DNA of 64,000 nucleotides, taken from positions 18,440,290 to 18,504,289 of the forward strand of contig OZ020489.1 of NCBI GenBank assembly GCA_963971405.1, written 5' to 3'. The translations under genes were made by a program, and so were the position numbers. Under the pieces are notes generated by a model, which searched no databases, had not been told where the DNA came from, and saw only the letters and a list, made by a program, of their open reading frames with translations. Every line of letters begins with the position of its first letter. Within the stretch, counting starts at the first letter, position 1. Origin of the DNA: Psococerastis gibbosa (Eukaryota; Arthropoda; Insecta; Psocodea; Psocidae). Positions 43,640 to 54,169 of the stretch are shown in pieces.

Positions 43640-43912
43640 TTAAGGTTGCTATGTAATGAGAATAGGTAGACGAGAATAGGACAACCCGGAGATTGGCAGA
43701 AGCAAGGCCACTAGGTAGAATACCTATCGGCAAGCAGGACAACCCTCGGGGAAAAAATTGAACAACTCGCCGGAGCAAGAGGGGAAAAAATGGGCAAGCT
43801 CAAGCCTCAAGACGTTAGCGTCCGACCGGGGCGAGTTCAAGAAATGGGTATGGGGCGACCCCGACACGCTGCGCACGCGGCACTAAGAAGGAAGGGAAAG
43901 AAGAAGAAGAAA
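43640..43912 (+). mobile_element. LINE ORF2 C-terminus and 3' tail
   Basis: The final frame encodes SLKTLASDRGEFKKWVWGDP followed by DTLRTRH and stop at 43884-43886, then a GAAG-rich tail. This is the usual end of ORF2 in an endonuclease/RT LINE. The upstream part (TRNRDNPEIGRSKATR-like) contains a stop. The same 3' end is inserted at 19415-19528. Confidence 0.75.
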
Positions 43913-44490
43913 CTATGTAATTAAGCTGCCTTAGATACATTGTACAGTATTGTAGTGTATTTTCTCTTCCTATTAAAATCCTGTGGTTCGGTTAGCCCGT
44001 CAAACTGTACAATAATTATGAGTCTATAAACGGGGCTAATGAATCTCTTTAGCCGCGGCTGACAGCTTGATTAGGTAGGCTAAATATGAGGATATGTTTC
44101 TAATATTAATTAATTCATGTCTTTTCATTCAGTATAATCGAAATACCAAAGCGGTTATTTTTATTTTGTCTAACTCTGATTAACCCATATAACTAACATA
44201 TATAGCAGGCGAAAAGGGGGATGTTTTATTCAAAACAGGTGCATATAGAGAGCTGAATATTTGCTGCATTATGCTGGTACGTTGGTACCGTATTACAGGC
44301 AAACTTGCTTTTGGATGGATGACTCCCCGCACAAGTGTATGTGGCGAGAGCGCCCCCTGCTAATTGCTTGGGTCGGCAGCCTCGCTTTGTTAGCGATATT
44401 CATAAGCCAATGTTTAATGTTGGGGTGCGTTGTGTTTAACATAACAGCCAATTACGGAATTACTCTTTGCTCGCGTCACGCTTCCGAGGG

Positions 44491-45665
44491 AGTAAAATAC
44501 ACATAATTAGTTGCTAACATTTTCCTACAATATGCTGCCTCTGCTTCGTGACTATGGTTTTCATTAATATCGCAGGAAAACAACGTCCGATTTGCGTAAT
44601 AGCACTAGTGATTTCTTTAGCTTAAGGAGAATAAAGTCCTGCAAGCGTTCAATCAAGCGAACTGCTTGTTAGTTCCTTATTATTAGAGAGTAAAATACGC
44701 AGAATTAGTTGCTAACATTTTCCTACAATATGCTGCCTCTGCTTCGTGACTATGGTTTTCATTAATATCGCAGGAAAACAACATCCGATTTGCGTAATAG
44801 CATTAGTGATTTCTTTAGCTTAAGGGGAATAAAGTCCTGCAAGCGTTCAATCAAGCGAACTGCTTGTTAGTTCCTTATTATTAGAGAGTAAAATGCGCAG
44901 AATTAGTGGCTAACATTTTCCTACAATATGCTGCCTCTGCTTCGTGACTATGCTTTTCATTAATACCTATCGCAGGAAAACAACGTCCGATTTGTGTAAT
45001 AGCACTAGTGATTTCTTTAGCTTAAGGGGAATAAAGTCCTGCAAGCGTTCAATCAAGCGAACTGCTTGTTAGTTCCTTATTATTAGAGAGTAAAATGCGC
45101 AGAATTAGTGGCTAACATTTTCCTACAATATGCTGCCTCTGCTTCGTGACTATGCTTTTCATTAATACCTATCGCAGGAAAACAACGTCCGATTTGTGTA
45201 ATAGCACTAGGTATTTCTTTAGCTTAAGGGGAATAAAGTCCTGCAAGCCTTCAATCAAGCGAACTGCTTGTTATTTCCTTATTATTAGAGAGTAAAATAA
45301 GCAGAATTAGTGGCTACATTTTCCTACAATATGCTGCCTCTGCTTCGTGACTATGGTTTTCATTAATATCGCAGAAAACAACGTCCGATTTGCGTAATAG
45401 CACTAGGTATTTCTTTAGCTTAAGGAGAATAAAGTCCTGCAAGCCTTCAATCAAGCGAACTGCTTGTTATTTCCTTATTATTAGAGAGTAAAATAAGCAG
45501 AATTAGTGGCTACATTTTCCTACAATATGCTGCCTCTGCTTCGTGACTATGGTTTTCATTAAGGTTTGCAGGAAAACAACGTCCAATTTTCGTAATGGCA
45601 TTAATGTTATCTTTACCTTAAGGAAAATAAACTCCTATAAGCCTTCAAAGAAGATATAAGAGAGC
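44491..45665 (+). repeat. tandem satellite-like array, six units of about 198 bp
   Basis: Unit starts (AGTAAAAT) lie at 44491, 44689, 44887, 45089, 45291 and 45487. Spacing is 198, 198, 202, 202 and 196, and the last unit is diverged. Each unit has TTTTCCTACAATATGCTGCC, GCTTCGTGACTATG, CGCAGGAAAACAAC, TTTCTTTAGCTTAAGG and AATCAAGCGAACTGCTTGTT. An ACCT insertion marks units 3 and 4 only, so they derive from one duplication. No long frame crosses units. Confidence 0.95.
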
Positions 45666-45669
45666 AAAA

Positions 45670-45850
45670 TACACATACACCCCAAAAGCAGTTTAAAAAA
45701 TCTCAAAATCGGCTCCTATGATTTTTTTTTTATTTTTAATTCAAGCATATTAATGTAGTCGTGATTATAAAAAAAATGCACAGGTCGCTTCCCCCTTGAC
45801 AGTTTTGTTCTGGGACAAAAAAAAAAGACAAAACTATGACTAACCAATAA
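45670..45850 (-). repeat. family K repeat, fragment
   Basis: It has CTCAAAATCGGCTCCTATGA, GTAGTCGTGATTATAA, AATGCACAGGTCGCTTCCCC and CTTGACAGTTTTGTTCTGGG, parallel to 50180-50290 and 62090-62175. Orientation is nominal. Confidence 0.55.
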
Positions 45851-46606
45851 TATTGCTTGTAATAATATAGCCCATCCTCTCTTATTATCTTAAGGTGTTA
45901 AATAGCCCCAGAGTAAAAAAAAACACGTGTCTCCGTCAGGTTTTGGCTGTTCTCGTCATTTTGATAATGTGGCCGCCTCTAACACCGATATTCAAAATTG
46001 ATTACAACAAAAAATGATTGGTAAGGCTTCCGGATATGGAAGGTATTTAAAAAGGACCCCCATATAATATCAAAATGTAAAGAAGTATTTTTCTAATGCC
46101 TATAATATGTTTATAGCTCCACAATGAAAATTTCTTGTGTAACTCGACTTTGTACAATAAACTAGTTGTTATGGTCTATTTCACCATGTAGGAGGCCGTA
46201 TATACAATAGAATACAAAGATTAAACATCCAATACATATTAAAACACTTACCCTAATCGCATTCTTGTAGTTGCTCTCTTACTATCTTCTTTGGGAGTTC
46301 TTTCTTCTTTCGTCTGGTAACTGAAAATTGTCCTCTAAGTCGCCGTTACAAGTCTTTTATCACTTCAGGGAGCCTACCCATCAGTAGTCTAAAAGACATG
46401 TAACTAGCGCTCTGATTGGCTAATAATGACGCACAATTGATGACAGCAGGCTATAGGTACACGGGTACACATGTGTATTACCTTTAGACCTAGCTGCCCA
46501 GAGTGAATCATTATTATGCCATTTAGGACAAGTGTCAGCACAACAGAGTACCGATGGGGTCCGATTTGCCCTTAATACGATTTCATATCGCCGGATATGC
46601 AGCCCC
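45850..46606. other. unique non-coding stretch
   Basis: No repeat of this window and no gene recognised. The minus-strand 83-residue frame (46420-46671) runs into the MITE and is rejected. Confidence 0.45.
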
Positions 46607-46610
46607 TTAA

Positions 46611-46973
46611 GGCGCCCATTCCATTGACCGGCTAGGGCTATTTCCAACAACGGTGACGTGGTAGCAGACATTCAAGACTTAGGTGGCGTTTCCACCGACC
46701 TCGCATTGCAGAATGCAAATGACATTGACGGAAATTAGAATTTTTCTTTTTATAGAAATCTATTAAAATGTTTGTACTTAACATATCCCATGACGCCATT
46801 TTTTAATTTTAGTTTGTTTGTTTGCGATTTTACTGTATGATCATTGATCAATTTTAACTATGGCATAGAGGAAAATAAACATTTCCGTCAATTTCCGCCA
46901 CCTAAGTCTTGAATGTCTGCTACCACGTCACCGTTGTTGGAAATAGCCCTAGCCGGTCAATGGAATGGGCACC
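46611..46973. mobile_element. palindromic MITE family C, second copy interrupted at its centre
   Basis: The left half begins GGCGCCCATTCCATTGACCG, and the right half ends CGGTCAATGGAATGGGCACC. TTAA lies directly outside both ends (46607-46610, 46974-46977). The halves break at the same CAAGACT-TA centre as the 37.35-kb copy, with family E between them. Confidence 0.9.
46682..46902. mobile_element. MITE family E inside MITE C, second copy
   Basis: The left end is GGTGGCGTTTCCACCGACCT continuing through CGCATTGCAGAATGCAAATG. The right end is cut down to CATTTCCGTCAATTTCCGCCACC, having lost about 35 bp of the terminal repeat. TA flanks both sides (46680-46681, 46903-46904). The interior includes AACATATCCCATGACGCCAT and TTTTAACTATGGCATAGAGG. 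Confidence 0.85.
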
Positions 46974-46979
46974 TTAATA

Positions 46980-49255
46980 AGTGCAGCTAGGCTTGCCTGC
47001 TCACATCATCAACACTAATTGGAGGGTTGGGTACAAGTAATATCCAACCAACAGCAATCCCATTGTCATACTGCTGTAATTGCTTTTGTAATTTGTATAT
47101 GTAATACTCTGGAAAGGCTCTCTGCAATTTAATTTACCTTGCATAATTTGCCCCTAATAATTAGTATTATTACATATTTTAAAACTAATTTAATTAGGGC
47201 CTAATATAAAATTAAAAATGCATGAATGCACAATAAAGACCCATTGATTAGTTTTTCTGCTTTTGTAGCATTGTGATTTAATAAAAACCAAATTGATATG
47301 AACTTCAGCACTGCAGCTGGGTTTAGTCTTTGTATTTATACCTGCCTTTAGCGCTGTGGCTAGTAGTATTGGTATCTAATAAATTTATTAATTAGCCAAT
47401 GTTTTAATTTAATAAGAGCAGAGTCCTCAGGTCTAAACGCTCATTGGGTTGTCAGGCCGGGCGTTGTTTTCTTTCTTGTTACCGATCTGAGTTGGAATTT
47501 GATTCTTCTGCGATAGACGAACATATCTTTTCCGTCAAAAATTTGAGTGATATCTGTATTAGAAGAATTTAATTTCTAATCCCCTAACATTTAAAGTCAC
47601 CATTATACTATAGTACCGTACATTAATACAATTAAGATTATTTTGACGCTCAACGAGCTTGAGTATCTACATCAAACATCGTTAAAACCCACACCTAATA
47701 CTATTGGGGCCTCTAGAAACAATTAATCGGGGTATATAGTTAGCCCTAATTTCCCGCCCATATAGTCGGCACAATGTAGGTCAACCTTTCCTATTCGCCG
47801 GGGATGTTATTAAAACTCAATTGAGGATAATTAAATTTCGTCCTAAGCATAAAGCAATGTAGCGCATCTCTCATATAACCTTATTTAGTTTGGATTCCAT
47901 GTTATATGAAATTCATTTCGCGGATGATTGAGTCGGGGGTTGAAATTGCAGCCACAAGTATGCTGGATTTAATTAAGGAGGCCCCGTGATATGCTTGAAG
48001 GGTGCGGGGGGGGGGGGGGTGCCACCCTCACCTGCTGTGACTAATGCCCTTACAAGGCTCATCATGCTTAGACAAGGAGCAAGGCTTCCCAGCTACCTCC
48101 CCTTACATTGTCTGCTGCGTCAGCATGTGCACACCAGCTTGCCCAGTTGTCCATAGGTTAGGTATTGAAAATTGTGTTACGAATTCTTCATTTTTTGCCG
48201 TGGTAATAAAAGCAGGTGCAGCTTATGGAGACTCTGTGCTTTGAACCAACCATTCACGAAGCCCATTTGCTCCAGTGACAAATTTCTTAGCGCCTGACGC
48301 CGACATTGAATGTCCGTGTGTACTTAGCCAACGAGGTTTAGTCGGGCCAAGCAAGCTAGAAGTTCTCTACAGACCGAGGTTCATGAATCCCTATTCAATT
48401 GAACCTTACGACGCTTCGGCAGGTCCAAAAATATTTTCTTAAGTAGCCGAGTTTCTTTCCCATCCAAGTCTTCACTAGTGGAGTTATATATACTGTGTTA
48501 TACCTAAAGCCATGAAATTTTCCCGTGTTTCGCGTTTATGGCCTTAACCCGAGAATGTACTTTTTTTTTAGAGTAAATCGGAGTACTACGTGTATTTTGT
48601 ACAAAATCTATTTTCACAAAATCACAAAAAAACAGATCATGGAGCCGTCAAAAAGAACCGTTAAATTAGCAGAAATGCTCCTCTTCATTGAGATATATAA
48701 AATGTGGCCTTCACTACACCCATTGGCCACAGTTCTTGAACTACTTCCTCGGGACTACCACACCAATCGTTTTTTGGTACAATTCAAATTAAGCCATGGC
48801 GGCCATTCTGTGTTAGAAAGAGTTACATAATTATCACGTATCAAAATGCTCAGAAGAATTTCTTCTGTTTGTCCTGATCTTTTTGACAGCGCTACAATTG
48901 ATATTTCATGAGATATTTGATGTTTACACTTATAAGGTTTTCTCCTCCGATTGTTCCTTAAGTTATATGTATATGAAGTAGGTAATTACAGCACAGTAAA
49001 GCAGGTGGGTTGTGTCACCTAAATGGCCTTACTGTCATTAAATGATGTCGCAAGTGATTAAAACGTCGCCTAATTAAAATAACAAAGTTATGTAGGCCTA
49101 CATATAGGTGCTGTACTTAGGTGCGATAGCTAGTATTATTATCATGAAGGCTGTCGGTAATTTTTACTTCCTGCACTTGCGATATGTGGTTTAAGTAATT
49201 GTTTTAGTCTCCCCTTTATTTTTCTCGTCCGAAAAAATCGGTCCAAGCGGCTATC
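46980..49255. other. unique non-coding stretch
   Basis: No gene recognised. The block 47640-47990 is non-repetitive and better balanced in composition than its surroundings (TTCGCCGGGGATG, TTTAATTAAGGAGGCCCC). A G-run is at 48006. The 101-residue frame at 48525-48830 matches nothing I know and lacks splice or start support. Confidence 0.4.
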
Positions 49256-49259
49256 AGTA

Positions 49260-49664
49260 CAATGGTGGATCTACGGGGGAGGTCACGGGGGTCATGACTC
49301 CCCCTAAATAAATAAATAAATAAATAAATAAGGACATTTTATTGTTTCTATTACTAAGCCAACCTAGCGGAGTTAGGGCTATAAAGCCCTCTCTTACACT
49401 CAACTAGGACGACCCGGGACCGCCTGCTTTACATTCCCTCCAAAGCATGGCCAGAAAATGTAGCCAGTGTGGGACTCGAAGCAACAACCATTCGGGTGAA
49501 AGTCAGAGTCCGTACCACTACGCTACATGTCCTGACAATTGAGTAAATTCATACAAGTAAGATAGTAAAAATATATCTCGAGAGGGTGGGGGTATAGGCT
49601 GCACACCTATATATACAAAATGTGACCCCCCCCCCCCCTAAATTTTTCGCTGGACCCGCTCTTG
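49260..49664. mobile_element. hAT-like G/C-run element carrying a SINE
   Basis: The ends are CAATGGTGGATCTAC and (reverse complement) CAAGAGCGGGTCCAGC. The flanking octamers TATCAGTA and AATCAGTT share the six-base core ATCAGT. The element matches 28481-28655 (GGTCATGACTCCCCCTAAAT...GAGTAAATTCATA) once the SINE at about 49308-49545 is removed. Confidence 0.75.
49308..49545 (-). mobile_element. tRNA-derived SINE family S1, full copy with (TTTA)n tail
   Basis: The minus strand reads GGACATGTAGCGTAGTGGTA, CTCTGACTTTCACCCGAATG and GCTTCGAGTCCCACACTGGC. The body follows with TTCTGGCCATGCTTTGGAGG, CGGTCCCGGG, TATAGCCCTAACTCCGCTAG, GCTTAGTAATAGAAACAATA and AAATGTCC, then (TTTA)n. This copy best defines the family, about 210 bp plus tail. 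Confidence 0.9.
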
Positions 49665-49889
49665 AATCAGTTGGGGTGCACGCTGAACGGGAATAAGGTA
49701 AACAAGTGCTAGAGATTTAGGAGGATTCTGATGATAATTTTTGTTAGATTCCTTGTAACTTGTAAGGTATACAATTTTAGGGAGAGTGGGTATATTATCT
49801 ATCTTATGAGGGGCCTATGCTGGTTTGGACGTAAGCTAATGAACTACAAAAAATTGCACGAACACATTTTTTGCTTTCCAATTTATACG

Positions 49890-50440
49890 TAGTATAAGGA
49901 AAGCTTTGTGACGGTCGAAATTTTGTTTTCAGGTCCCAGGAACCCAAAAAAGTGGTTTTTGCTGTCTGTCTGTCTGTCTGTCTGTCGTTCTGTCTGTCGT
50001 TCTGTCTGTCTGTCTGTCTGTGCGTCGATTTCCGGGCAAACTACTCGGTCGATCTTGATGAAATTCGGCATGTAGGTTCACAGAAATCATACCTTGGAAA
50101 AAAAAAATTTATTTGGGGCTAACTTAATTTGGGGGGGGTTTTATTCTCAAAAAACTCCAAAAAAACGTCTAAAAAAATTATTTCTCAAAAACGGCTCCAA
50201 CGATTTCTTTTAAATTCACATATATTATAGTCGTTATTAATATTAACGAAATGCGTGGGGTCGCTTGCCCCTTGATAGGTTGCTTCTGGGGGTAAAAAAA
50301 TAAAAATAACTAAATTATAATGAAAAATGACTAAAAAATAATTTTTCTGCGAAACCTTTTAATCGATGATTTCTACCTTCAGGCATGTTTTAGGTGTTAA
50401 ATTGAGAAACGAAACCGGACAGGTTGCTTTCCCAGAAAAG
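49890..50440 (-). repeat. family K repeat with (CTGT)n microsatellite
   Basis: It contains GGAACCCAAAAAAGTGGTTT, a (CTGT)n tract (49963-50030, reading on the minus strand as a QTDRQTER frame), GGCAAACTACTCGGTCGATC, TTCGGCATGTAGGTTCACAG and GGGTCGCTTGCCCCTTGATA. A collinear diverged copy is at 61800-62250. The minus-strand 62-residue frame is a repeat artefact. Confidence 0.7.
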
Positions 50441-50444
50441 TATT

Positions 50445-51120
50445 TGGTTTTGTAAAAAAAAATGTTTTTTTTTTTTAAATGATAGAAAATTCACGCTCAA
50501 ATGCATATTGCGTGCCCTGCCAGTATTGCTGTGTGGTAATGTGTTGGTCTGAACTATCTAGAATTTACCTCACCTCCAGTGACGTCAGGTGGACAACCCC
50601 CCCCCCCCCCCCTAGATATCGGAAATTTAACCATACGAAAATTATTTACCATGAAATTACTCATTTTCTCTATCTACTAATGTTGATAAATTGGAAAGCA
50701 TGTTCGAGTAAACTCGGACCGGTTCTTTACATTTGTCACAAAAAATGAAAAACGTATAAATTTTCTTTTCTAGTCTTTCTAGCAGCAAACTCGTCTATTA
50801 CATCAGAGAAGTTAATTTGCCTCAAAATGCCTCTGTTCTCGTGAAGGACCGCCAGATCATTTAAGCGTTTTTGGCTGCAAGGTATCCGGCGAGGGCTCCT
50901 GTAAAATCACCCCTGATGTAGAGGTTTGCTTTTGCTTGTAGGCAACTCAAAGGTTTTATTTTCCTTCCAACTTTGTTTTAATTTCTTCACTTTTTTAAAT
51001 TAATTATGTTTTACTTATGGCAAACATTTCAAAATATAGTTTTTGTAGATATGTCGATGTTGGTAGGTGCACGTGCACAGAATACCCATAGATAAATCTG
51101 GCACTGCGATGACCTGATGG
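50445..51120. other. non-coding stretch
   Basis: A C-run near 50598 follows CAGTGACGTCAGGTGGACAA, another possible element end. Nothing else is recognised. Confidence 0.45.
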
Positions 51121-51122
51121 TA

Positions 51123-51473
51123 TTAGGCGTTCATTGCGAAGGCAATCCTAAAAGCGATATATGTATCCAAATGCATATTGTATATTGTAATAAGAAAACT
51201 ATAAAAAGTCGGTTCTTTCATATTCTCAGAATGGTTTAGTCGTAAATTTAGTAGTTTGCGCAGAAGCCCACAAGCTCCAATGGTTAATAATACGGTGACT
51301 ATAGCAGCAGTAAGCCAAGTAAATTTAACAGTTAATGGAGAGAATAAGTCGAAACTACGGCGGGTTATTGCGTACTTGATTGCTTTTACCGTGCTATTGC
51401 TGAAATAGCATACCTTCCCCATGCCCTGCATCCTCCCGCGCCCTTGCTTATTAATATAATTTGTTGGCAACAA
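51123..51473 (-). CDS. unassigned 116-codon frame with one clear hydrophobic segment
   Basis: It is one of the longer open frames not explained by a repeat. About residues 48-70 (SPLTVKFTWLTAAIVTVLLT and on) form a plausible membrane helix. The preceding SFDLFSPLTVKFTW loosely recalls the segment before the first helix of arthropod ionotropic receptors, but the rest does not match the pore or second helix. There are no splice sites in a supporting phase and no neighbours. It is as likely to be chance. Confidence 0.15.
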   Translation of the reverse strand: MLPTNYINKQGRGRMQGMGKVCYFSNSTVKAIKYAITRRSFDLFSPLTVKFTWLTAAIVTVLLTIGACGLLRKLLNLRLNHSENMKEPTFYSFLITIYNMHLDTYIAFRIAFAMNA

Positions 51474-51729
51474 TTGAATTTAAAGTTGTGTTGCGATAAT
51501 CCTTTGATTGCGCAATTTAAGCTGAGCTTTTAGAAATTACTAAACTACATAGAAAGATCCGTGCACCACGTTCGTATTGCGTTTTAAAACAAGCCGTGTT
51601 TTTTTTAGTGGCTCATTCCATTTTCCAATATATCGTATGGACCGTTGTTACATGTATCGTATAGTTGTAGCAGCAGTTTCATGGTGTTCTCACTTCTTAG
51701 GTTACCTTTTATTATTATTTTTATTGATT

Positions 51730-51905
51730 TTTGTCATAAAAAGATTAATCGCATGCAAACAATTTAATGAATGTATCCGATTGACCTTTTCAGTCTCTGT
51801 AGATTAATACCCGTGTTGAGTTACGACACGTCTCCGATCGCATGACGTGTAGAGACTCGCACAAGTGCAAGCACGTTACCCCTTATTGGCCATCGAAATC
51901 GATTA
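51730..51905 (+). repeat. dispersed repeat family R, copy 2
   Basis: It has AGATTAATCGCATGCAAACA, TATCCGATTGACCTTTTCAG, ACCCGTGTTGAGTTACGACA, CGTCTCCGATCGCATGACGT and GGCCATCGAAATCGAT, the same order as 59310-59495 and the inverse of 11560-11735. Confidence 0.8.
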
Positions 51906-52059
51906 GCATAATAGAATGTTCTTTGCGTGATATGGTGTAAAGCGGTTAGCATATTTTGTCAGGCAGAAGGCAGTTTCACACCGTATTTACGTTTGGGTAG
52001 TATTTTCCTACTTTTATTTTTACGTGTGAGGCTAAAAATACATCATCCTCTTCTATCAT

Positions 52060-52350
52060 TAGCACCAGTTGTGCAGGGTGTGATACGTGAGCCTTATCCA
52101 CTCCCTCCTTTCTCTCCACTTTCTCTGATACCAGTTGCTTCTGAGATCGTCCTCAATCTTCGTTCCGAATCTCTTCCTCGATCTTCCTCTTTTTCGTGCT
52201 CCCTTTATCATTTTCTCGCACACCTGCTGTTATCCATTCGCTTTGCATGTCCGAACCAATGCAGTTTCCTTCATGCTGGTTTCTCCACCAATGGTTCTTC
52301 CCCTGCGAACTCTCTTCTCATCTAGTCATATTCCTTCTTGCTCTCTGACG
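52060..52350 (-). mobile_element. LINE ORF2 C-terminal remnant
   Basis: The minus strand encodes WFGHAKRMDNSRCARKMIKG then ARKRGRSRKRFGTKIEDDLR and NWYQRKW. This is the C-terminal motif order (W-G-H-x-x-R-M, GR-R, D-L) of non-LTR retrotransposon ORF2. The 132-residue + strand frame at 51927-52325 is its antisense shadow. The family differs from the LINEs at 27.0 and 37.6 kb. Confidence 0.7.
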
Positions 52351-52359
52351 GGTTATTAT

Positions 52360-53920
52360 CAGCCGCTTGTATTTTACTGTCTTTTCTGTTGTTTGTGACC
52401 CCTGTCTCCAAACTGTTCGTCGAAATTGAATAGGTTAGAAGCCAATGTGTATTGATTCAGGCTCATTTTGAGAAAAACGCAGCTGATCGAAGCTTGATTG
52501 TCTATAAACTTTTGTCGCTAGACAATATTTAAATAAATAAATAATAATAATACATAATAATAATAATAATGCATATTTCTGTTAAATTATAAGGTACCAT
52601 CAAGTAATCAACATGTAATCGACAAAGAGAGTATAAAGTAAAATCGTCAGAATATCGTCAAAATCAGGTAGTTCTGTCATTGTCATTGTGCTAATAGTGC
52701 CTCAGTGACAGTGTTGAAAGCTTTCCCTAAGATATGGTCTCTAAGCAATTTAGGGAAGTTAGTAGCAATTCTAACCGCTCTCAGTTCATTAGGGAGTTTT
52801 CTAAGGTAGGCGAATCCTTGTAGTATAGGATCCAGTCGCTCACACTTGGCTGTGCGTAGTGCAATATTTTCAGCAACTATGTATGATAGAGATATACCGT
52901 TCGGCTGCTCACATACTGTATATTAGCTCTCGCCTCTCGGAGATTGTCATGGTGCAATTGTCTCAAAAAGTGAACAAAATTACTAGTACTTCTCACCCAC
53001 TCAATTGGAGTAAATTAAGTTTTAAATTAAGTGAATACGGTACTGTAAGTTATGTGGACAGCAGCTTTCTAAATAAATGAAAGCATTAATCAGCAGTAAC
53101 GAAACAATTGTGTGGATGAAAATGAAAGAAATCCCGTTAATTTCTTACGGCTTGAAAATTTAATTAAAAAGGAAAGTCAGCTGGGAGGCTTTCAATTTCG
53201 CTCACATGAGAGTCTTAGCATTGGGAAGTAATAAAAGCCGACCAGCAGGAAGTTGCACAGCGTAACAGTAGACAAGTTGGGGAAAAAACTCAATAACGCT
53301 TTTCATCAGGGGTACTTGGAACCTTATATAACGGGAACAATATCCTAACTTCTTTTAATTAAAAAAATATAATTAAATTGCTTGTAGAAAAATTTCTCCC
53401 ACGAGATAAATTGCCCAGTGAAGGTAGAAAACAATTTCCTCCTCGCCGTGGGCAGGAGTTTTAAAAAATAATTAGCAACCCCAGGCTTAAATTTATACTC
53501 TTAATAAAAGAAGAAAAATTCAATAGAAAAATATTCTATTATTTCTTGAAACTTTCTCTTTTTGCTGCTGAGATTGAGCTGAAAAGTAATTTAAAGTTGA
53601 TGTGCAAAGATTGAAACGAGGGTTCAATATTACGGCGGATCGAGTTTACCTCACCACATGGTCTATCATCTACTTTTCTACTTTACTTTTATGAGCTGCT
53701 GCTGTTTGCCTTTTTTCCTTTATATATATTTCCAGGCATTTTTCCTCGGTTTCATTTGGATTACACAGTTCAATTCCGAAGTGGACATTGCCAGAGTCGG
53801 AGTAAGGTCGCGTTCTATCGCTTTTCCAATTTCACTTATTGCTTTGTTGCGTTTCATGTCATTGCCTATGGCAATACTGCAATATATGTCGGCTATAAAT
53901 TAATTATACATTGATATACA
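52360..53920. other. unique non-coding stretch
   Basis: (AAT)n-rich at 52530-52570. The block 53100-53650 is non-repetitive with TTAATTAAAAAGG-type motifs. No gene is recognised; the 73- and 81-residue frames here are unsupported. Confidence 0.4.
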
Positions 53921-53924
53921 CGTA

Positions 53925-54160
53925 TATACTTTGACCATGTGATGAGAAACGAAAAGTATCGCTTTCTGGATGTAGGAAGGGGTAAGGGAAGATGGAAGGA
54001 GTGAGGGCTCCGGGCAGAAGAAGAACATCCTGGTTAAAAAACTTGGGGTAGTGGTTTGGCAAGAGTGTGACTTCCTTTTTCAGAGCAGGAGCCTCCAACG
54101 TCCAAATTGCCATGATGATCGTTAATCTTTGATAGAAGAGGCATTTAAAGAAGAAAATAC
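53925..54160 (+). mobile_element. LINE 3' end remnant
   Basis: It encodes FDHVMRNEKYRFLDVG-like residues and continues with CGGGCAGAAGAAGAACATCC, GGGGTAGTGGTTTGGCAAGA and TTGCCATGATGATCGTTAAT, then GATAGAAGAGGCATTTAAAG and AAGAA. It is collinear with 8960-9185 and frameshifted. Confidence 0.75.
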
Positions 54161-54169
54161 ATTAATGCA

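Noticed and set aside
44261-44506. 81-codon frame next to the tandem array
   Set aside because: No recognised domain. It runs into the first repeat unit and lacks splice or start support.
44491-45665. CRISPR-like array
   Set aside because: Units of about 198 bp are contiguous without unique spacers, the genome is eukaryotic, and no cas genes are present.
48525-48830. 101-codon frame
   Set aside because: No recognised family and no supporting splice sites. Length alone is not evidence in AT-rich DNA.
49883-50071. QTDRQTER-type repetitive protein
   Set aside because: It is the translation of a (CTGT)n microsatellite.
51927-52325. 132-codon + strand frame, one of the longest in the window
   Set aside because: It is the antisense of a LINE ORF2 C-terminus on the minus strand (52060-52350), which has recognisable motifs.
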